Source of the DNA: Thermoplasmata archaeon
GTDB lineage: Archaea; Thermoplasmatota; Thermoplasmata; Thermoplasmatales; Thermoplasmataceae
DNA length: 8,974 bases
Assembly: GCA_021845155.1 (NCBI GenBank)
Contig: JAKBSB010000043.1
Location: 1 to 8,974 of the forward strand
Direction of reading: 5' to 3'
The notes under the pieces were generated by a model, which worked only from the letters and a program-made list of their open reading frames with translations, searched no databases and was not told the DNA's origin. A program made the position numbers and the translations under genes. Positions 5,594-8,974 of the stretch are shown piece after piece (within the stretch, counting starts at the first letter, position 1; each line of letters begins with the position of its first letter).

Positions 5594-5605
5594 AGTATTA
5601 ATAAA
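5594..5605 (+). promoter_or_regulatory. aIF2-beta promoter TATA box
   Basis: AGTATTAATAAA is centred about 25 bases before the ATG at 5624, giving a leaderless or near-leaderless message. An out-of-frame ATG at 5619 lies just before it and runs to a stop after ten codons. Confidence 0.5.
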
Positions 5606-5623
5606 GCTGTCCAATAACATGCC

Positions 5624-6247
5624 ATGGTTCAAGGAGATTACGAAGCCCTTTTGAAGAGGGGAGAAAAGATTTTATCAAAATCAAACAAAAATATGGAGAG
5701 GCTCAAGATACCTGACCCTGACATCATATATGAAGGAAAACTGACCATTGTCAGAAACTTTGGGGATATGCTCAGCCTCATAAACAGGGACCCAAGGCAT
5801 ATTACCAAGTTCCTGATGAGTGAGCTTGGAATCGGGCTGACCCTGAACGGAAAGAGGCTGATAATAAACCGTAAGGTGACTCTGGAACAGTTCATGTCAA
5901 AAATGAACATGTACATGGACACATTTGTCATGTGTTATGAGTGTAATTCACCTGATACAGAGCTCCAGAAGGTCGGAAGAACTACTGTGCTGGTCTGTAA
6001 AGCATGTGGTGCCCAGCACCCCATAAGAATGGGCAGGGAATCAAAGGAAAATGACAGCGACATCGAAGAGGGAAAACAGTATACAATACAGGTTACAAGC
6101 ATAGGTCCGTCAGGGGAAGGCAGAGGGATATTCAGGGGCTACAACATCTTTGTTCCGGGCGTGAAGAAGGGTGAAACTGTAAAGGTCCTGATAAAAAAGA
6201 TAAGAAACAATACAGCTATAGCAGAAGTTGTAGACCGTGAAAAATGA
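5624..6247 (+). CDS. Translation initiation factor aIF2 beta subunit with C-terminal TRAM domain
   Basis: The 207-residue protein is the beta subunit of archaeal IF2, which helps the gamma subunit deliver initiator Met-tRNA to the small ribosomal subunit. Residues 1-25 form the gamma-binding helix region. The central alpha/beta domain follows (about 35-100), with FGDMLSLINRDPRHITKFLMSELG typical of the family. The zinc ribbon is C-x2-C (104, 107) and C-x2-C (125, 128), ending ACGAQHPIR. Ordinary aIF2-beta ends near 140. Here a linker and a TRAM domain (about 150-205, GKQYTIQVTSIGPSGEGRG then IFVPGVKKGE) add an RNA-binding beta-barrel. This fusion is known in some Euryarchaeota. The start is ATG 5624 at the predicted transcript start. 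The 3' end overlaps the PIN gene by 11 bases. Confidence 0.93.
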   Translation: MVQGDYEALLKRGEKILSKSNKNMERLKIPDPDIIYEGKLTIVRNFGDMLSLINRDPRHITKFLMSELGIGLTLNGKRLIINRKVTLEQFMSKMNMYMDTFVMCYECNSPDTELQKVGRTTVLVCKACGAQHPIRMGRESKENDSDIEEGKQYTIQVTSIGPSGEGRGIFRGYNIFVPGVKKGETVKVLIKKIRNNTAIAEVVDREK

Positions 6248-6629
6248 TGATTCTGCAAAGAAGGTTGTCCTGGACACAAACTCCCTTGTTTACGCAGTAA
6301 AAACCCATGTTGATCTCAGGGACCAGGTCACTTATCTTGTGGGCAAGTGCGAAATAATCGTTCCTCAATGTGTCATTGACGAATTGAGGGGACTCTCCTC
6401 TGGAAATGTGAACGCAAGGACTGCTCTTGGAATCGTGAGGAGATTTATTACCATAGAATCTGAAGGAAAAGGCGATGACTGCGTATTCAACACAGCCGTC
6501 GGAATGGGCGCATATGTTGTGACCAATGACAGGAATCTTGCCCTTAAGCTTCACGGAAGCGGCCTGAGATGCCTTATGTTCACGTCTGGGAAAAAACTGG
6601 CTTACTGGAACATCAATACAATAGGATAG
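6237..6629 (+). CDS. PIN-domain nuclease-like protein, FCF1/Utp24 type (COG1412)
   Basis: The 130-residue single-domain protein has the PIN layout: VLDTNSLVYA with Asp13, CVIDELRGL with Glu49, GKGDDCVFNTAV with Asp80/81, and VVTNDRNLALKL with Asp98. All four acidic metal-binding positions are present, so nuclease activity is plausible. The type is closest to archaeal FCF1/Utp24-like proteins, thought to act in rRNA processing, rather than to VapC toxins: no antitoxin gene is adjacent and it sits in a translation operon. Relatives in other archaea are often next to aIF2-gamma genes, which fits its place here after aIF2-beta. The only suitable start is GTG 6237, overlapping aIF2-beta by 11 bases in another frame, so translation is probably coupled. 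The exact substrate is unknown. Confidence 0.82.
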   Translation: MKNDDSAKKVVLDTNSLVYAVKTHVDLRDQVTYLVGKCEIIVPQCVIDELRGLSSGNVNARTALGIVRRFITIESEGKGDDCVFNTAVGMGAYVVTNDRNLALKLHGSGLRCLMFTSGKKLAYWNINTIG

Positions 6630-6645
6630 GCCCCCCGGTCTTTCA

Positions 6646-6666
6646 CATAAACATATTATGTTTCTG
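6646..6666. promoter_or_regulatory. Palindrome at the riboflavin kinase start, candidate RbkR operator
   Basis: AAACATA (6649-6655), one T, then TATGTTT (6657-6663) form a perfect 15-base palindrome. With one mismatch (6648/6664) it extends to 6646-6666. It covers the annotated ATG 6658 and an AT-rich stretch about 26 bases before ATG 6679. An HTH regulator binding here would control the gene that encodes it. Confidence 0.5.
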
Positions 6667-7347
6667 GCTATACCTGATGAAATGAACAGCATAGACCCTG
6701 ATGATTACTGGACATTGAAGACAATCAAAAGGATAATGGGAAAAAGTCCGTGGGTATCCTTATCTTCCAGGGAACTTGGGGAAAAACTCTCAGTGAGCCA
6801 GCAGTCCGCATCACGAATCATACTTAAGCTGATAGATAAAGGGTTTATTCAGAGAAAGATACAGGACAGGAGGCAGAACATATCCATAACCGATGCCGGT
6901 CTCGACGTACTATTTTCAGAGATGAATGATCTTGCTTCAGTCCTGGAAATTGACAGGACTCTTGAGATACACGGAAATGTGATCAGCGGCCTTGGTGAAG
7001 GAAGATACTACATATCCAGGAAATCCTACATCATACAGTTCCAGGAAAAACTGGGCTTTATCCCATACCTAGGTACGCTTAACATCAGGATAGATCCTGA
7101 AAATGAGGGCAAGCTTCGAAGATTGAGAAATTCCACCGGGATTCATATTGAGGGTTTCGTTACGGATGACAGGACTTTTGGAGCGGTCAAGGCATTCTCG
7201 GGAAGTATAGGCGGGCTGGAATGTGCCGCAATACTTCCAGAAAGATCAGTTTACAGCGATGTGCTTGAAATAATATCACCTTTCTATCTGAGAGAAAAAC
7301 TTAAGCTTACTGATGGCAGCAGGATAAACCTGGTTGTGAAGATCTGA
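6658..7347 (+). CDS. ribK: HTH-fused CTP-dependent riboflavin kinase (RbkR type)
   Basis: The 229-residue protein joins a winged HTH to the archaeal CTP-dependent riboflavin kinase, which makes FMN from riboflavin. Residues 34-83 (LSSRELGEKLSVSQQSASRI through GFIQRKIQDRRQNISITDAG) form a MarR-like winged HTH. Residues 104-229 are the kinase, with the glycine-rich HGNVISGLGEGRYY (105-118) and GFIPYLGTLNIRID (133-146), which also fits the nucleotide/flavin site. This fusion is known in archaea as RbkR, a kinase that also regulates riboflavin genes. The ATG at 6658 gives the longest product but has no Shine-Dalgarno. ATG 6679 (222 residues) would suit a leaderless mRNA from the palindromic promoter region and keeps both domains. 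It follows the PIN gene by 28 bases, so it may also be read from the aIF2-beta promoter. Confidence 0.93.
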   Translation: MFLAIPDEMNSIDPDDYWTLKTIKRIMGKSPWVSLSSRELGEKLSVSQQSASRIILKLIDKGFIQRKIQDRRQNISITDAGLDVLFSEMNDLASVLEIDRTLEIHGNVISGLGEGRYYISRKSYIIQFQEKLGFIPYLGTLNIRIDPENEGKLRRLRNSTGIHIEGFVTDDRTFGAVKAFSGSIGGLECAAILPERSVYSDVLEIISPFYLREKLKLTDGSRINLVVKI

Positions 7348-7360
7348 TGGGCATTTACAC

Positions 7361-7618
7361 TCAGAAAGTTACGTCAATCTTCCCCGCTTTAACCTCTTCC
7401 ACTAGTTTGTTGAATTTTTCCATTGCCTTCTGGCGATCCATACCGCATTCGTAATTCTCCATATAAATTTCAAAGCTCTCTTCCTCTTTTTCAGGAACTC
7501 CCTTGAATATCTTGGAATATCCGCAGAATTTCTCTGCATCAAAATTAAGCTTGTAGCTCATCCTTATTGTTACGTCCAGTTCTTTAATGAATATGCTTTC
7601 GTCCAGGTAATCATCCAT
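7361..7618 (-). CDS. Small acidic hypothetical protein (85 aa)
   Basis: I do not recognise this protein. It is 85 residues, highly charged, with no signal peptide or membrane segment. An N-terminal part (MDDYLDESIFIKELDVTIRM) looks strand-like, and the C-terminal part has a predicted helix (MDRQKAMEKFNKLVEEVKAG, 60-79). Two cysteines (32, 58) do not form a metal motif. I chose ATG 7618 because AGGAG (7627-7623) stands four bases before it and a TATA-like element is about 26 bases upstream. The frame stays open to 7678, which would add MCYNRSS and more residues through the promoter. Its 3' end is 13 bases from the ribK stop, convergent. It lies downstream of purL on the same strand, probably with its own promoter. 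Confidence 0.65.
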   Translation of the reverse strand: MDDYLDESIFIKELDVTIRMSYKLNFDAEKFCGYSKIFKGVPEKEEESFEIYMENYECGMDRQKAMEKFNKLVEEVKAGKIDVTF

Positions 7619-7622
7619 GGAA

Positions 7623-7650
7623 CTCCTATTGTAGCACATGATATAATTAT
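7623..7650 (-). promoter_or_regulatory. Promoter and ribosome binding site of the 85-residue gene
   Basis: On the minus strand an AT-rich ATAATTATAT (7650-7641) serves as a TATA-like box. AGGAG (7627-7623) lies four bases before ATG 7618. The two signals together favour that ATG over the upstream in-frame starts. Confidence 0.4.
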
Positions 7651-7721
7651 TGCATTTCAAGAAGAATCCACTGAACATAAATTCCTACCGGGATCCATCC
7701 AGAAGTGATCAGGTTCCCAGG

Positions 7722-7726
7722 AAAAA
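7722..7726 (-). terminator. Possible T-run terminator after purL
   Basis: Five T on the minus strand occur 20 bases after the purL stop, within an AT-rich stretch and without a hairpin. Archaeal RNA polymerase can stop at such runs, but five T is weak. Confidence 0.25.
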
Positions 7727-7745
7727 TGTTATTATGAAGAGATTC

Positions 7746-8974
7746 TCAAAAGTATTCCTCAAGCCCGTTTTCCCATGGAGTCATTATTTCCTCTATCCCT
7801 TTGTTAAGGCTTTCCCGTCCGTTGTCCGTAATTACAATCCTGTCGCCTCCGGTAGTGCCTAAAAAGGTATGGTGGATTCCCTCCATCTCTTTCAGAAACT
7901 GTTCCTCATTTTTCCTGTCGATCTGGACCAGGAATCTGTTCCCTCCTTCTGCAAACAGCTTGTGCACGGTGCGTTCCCCTGAAATCCATGAAATGTCAGC
8001 CTTGATCCCGGTACGGTTTCCGAAGGCCATCTCGCAGATGGATGCAAAAAGCCCCCCCTGTGAAATGTCATGGCAGGCCTCGACAATTCCAGTCCCCTGC
8101 ATCCTCGAAAGGACGGGAGTTATCTTCTCCAGCTCCCTGAGATCAAGCGGTGCTATGCTCTGCCCTTCCATGCCCATATATTCAAGGTATGCACTGCCTC
8201 CCAGGTTGGTTTGCGGTTCACCGATAACATATATATCCCTGTCTTCTGATGTAAAAAATGATGGAGTGTAGTTTCTAACATCCTCGATTATACCGGCCAT
8301 CATTATGGTTGGAGTGGGTTTTATATTTCTTCCTCCCGACTGATTATAAAGAGATACATTTCCGGCAACAATAGGCAGTGAAAACCTCCTGCAGAAATCA
8401 CCGATGGCTCTTATAGATGATACCAGCTGCCCCATTACCTCGGGTTCCTCCGGGTTGCCGAAATTAAGGGAATCAATGACAGAGTGGGGGCTGACGCCGG
8501 CTGCTATGAGGTTTCTGTAAGCTTCGCACATGGTATGCATTGTGCCGTTGTAAGGGTCAATCTTTACCATCCTGCTCAGTGATCCAGATGTTATGCCGAG
8601 TCCCCTGAAAGATGTGTGCACTGGCCTTATTATGGCGCAGTCCGAGTGTGTTTCATGATTTGGGTAACCCTGCTCAGGTCCAACAACAGTGTTCCCTCTT
8701 ACAGTGTGGTCATACTGTCTTGTGACCGGAAACCGGGAGGAGTTGAGATATGCGGACATGAATTTAACGGCAAAGACGTTAAGATCTGAAGGTTCGGGTG
8801 GCATCAGGTACTGGTTTGATGTTGTTTTCTTTTCCGTGAAATTTCTGCAGTACATTGGACCGGATGTCAGGAAAGAGAGATCAAGATTGAGTATCTCTTC
8901 GCCATTGAACTTGAGGATCAGGTTTTCCCCCTCCTTCACTGTGCCAATGACAGAATATTCCACATCCCAGATCT
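7746..8974 (-). CDS. purL: FGAM synthase subunit PurL, C-terminal part (cut by window edge)
   Basis: The frame is open from the right edge to the stop at 7748-7746, giving 409 complete codons. The GTG at 8963 is internal: in-frame codons (I-W-D) continue to the edge, so the true start lies outside. PurL is the synthetase subunit that turns FGAR, ATP and glutamine-derived ammonia into FGAM in purine synthesis, working with PurQ and PurS. Counting from 8963, typical motifs are QYDHTVRGNTVVGPEQ (83-98), KIDPYNGTMHTMCEAYRNL (134-152), DSLNFGNPEEPEVM (164-177), GNVSLYNQSG (201-210), KPTPTIM (215-221) and CHDISQGGLFASICEM in the last third. They cover the end of the first AIRS-like half and all of the second. 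The visible part is a little over half of a small-type PurL (about 700-760 residues). Confidence 0.95.
   Translation of the reverse strand, partial: IWDVEYSVIGTVKEGENLILKFNGEEILNLDLSFLTSGPMYCRNFTEKKTTSNQYLMPPEPSDLNVFAVKFMSAYLNSSRFPVTRQYDHTVRGNTVVGPEQGYPNHETHSDCAIIRPVHTSFRGLGITSGSLSRMVKIDPYNGTMHTMCEAYRNLIAAGVSPHSVIDSLNFGNPEEPEVMGQLVSSIRAIGDFCRRFSLPIVAGNVSLYNQSGGRNIKPTPTIMMAGIIEDVRNYTPSFFTSEDRDIYVIGEPQTNLGGSAYLEYMGMEGQSIAPLDLRELEKITPVLSRMQGTGIVEACHDISQGGLFASICEMAFGNRTGIKADISWISGERTVHKLFAEGGNRFLVQIDRKNEEQFLKEMEGIHHTFLGTTGGDRIVITDNGRESLNKGIEEIMTPWENGLEEYF

Larger units (their letters stand above)
5311..5623. other. Divergent intergenic region, two promoters, no gene seen
   Basis: These 313 AT-rich bases separate the RHH operon (minus) from the aIF2-beta operon (plus). 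They hold both TATA boxes, an extra TATA-like TTATATTTATA at 5499-5509 usable in either direction, and the GTAC cluster. Three short inverted repeats lie near the aIF2-beta start: GATTTAG 5516 / CTAAATC 5564, GACTGTT 5522 / AACAGTC 5585, and AGGAA 5544 / TTCCT 5552. I see no coding frame with protein-like composition, and no tRNA or C/D-box RNA. Confidence 0.5.

Noticed and set aside
6237..6629. PIN protein as a VapC toxin
   Set aside because: No antitoxin gene is adjacent, it overlaps aIF2-beta in a translation operon, and its motif spacing fits the FCF1/Utp24-like archaeal type better.
6216..6692. 158-codon minus-strand frame opposite the PIN gene
   Set aside because: The plus-strand PIN protein keeps all four catalytic acidic positions; the antisense product has no motif and runs across two gene ends.
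7801..8271. 156-codon plus-strand frame opposite purL
   Set aside because: Antisense shadow of conserved PurL; Ser/Pro-rich and without a promoter or ribosome binding site.

Overview
The window looks like chromosomal DNA of a euryarchaeon of the Thermoplasmata, probably Thermoplasmatales. The signs are an archaeal gene set (archaeal-type dihydroneopterin aldolase, aIF2-beta fused to a TRAM domain, CTP-dependent riboflavin kinase with an N-terminal HTH, archaeal Trm1, PyrB-PyrI), TATA boxes about 26 bases before start codons (leaderless or nearly leaderless mRNAs), arginine codons dominated by AGG/AGA, and moderate GC. The order-level placement is inference. I see no mobile element, CRISPR array, tRNA or rRNA.

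Layout. Bases 1-255 hold the edge of a probable minus-strand gene without a normal start codon. A gene-free stretch follows to 580. On the plus strand, mptD (pterin synthesis), a THEP1-family protein with a broken Walker A motif, and trm1 (tRNA m2,2G26) form a tightly packed operon (581-2546). A promoter region with an inverted repeat leads into pyrB-pyrI (2686-4067), the catalytic and regulatory chains of aspartate carbamoyltransferase. A 10-bp hairpin sits over the pyrI stop codon, and the next genes converge on it.

The minus-strand pair at 4089-5310 is the most unusual part. A protein with two apparent ribbon-helix-helix (RHH) domains lies directly upstream of a short FtsZ-like protein that lacks the GTP-binding signature and the C-terminal domain. 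The pair recalls the known euryarchaeal cdrS-ftsZ2 arrangement, but with a decayed tubulin partner. The divergent intergenic region (5311-5623) carries six GTAC-centred sites in 178 bases around the RHH promoter.

On the plus strand, aIF2-beta-TRAM overlaps a PIN-domain (FCF1/Utp24-like) gene, followed by the HTH-riboflavin kinase (RbkR type), whose start region carries a 15-nt perfect palindrome. On the minus strand lie an 85-residue orphan gene and the C-terminal half of purL, which runs off the right edge.

Most genes are core metabolism and translation (pterin, pyrimidine, purine, flavin, tRNA modification, initiation). The candidates for something undescribed are the RHH/pseudo-FtsZ pair with its GTAC array, the THEP1 homologue without a P-loop in the pterin operon, and the palindrome at the riboflavin kinase start.
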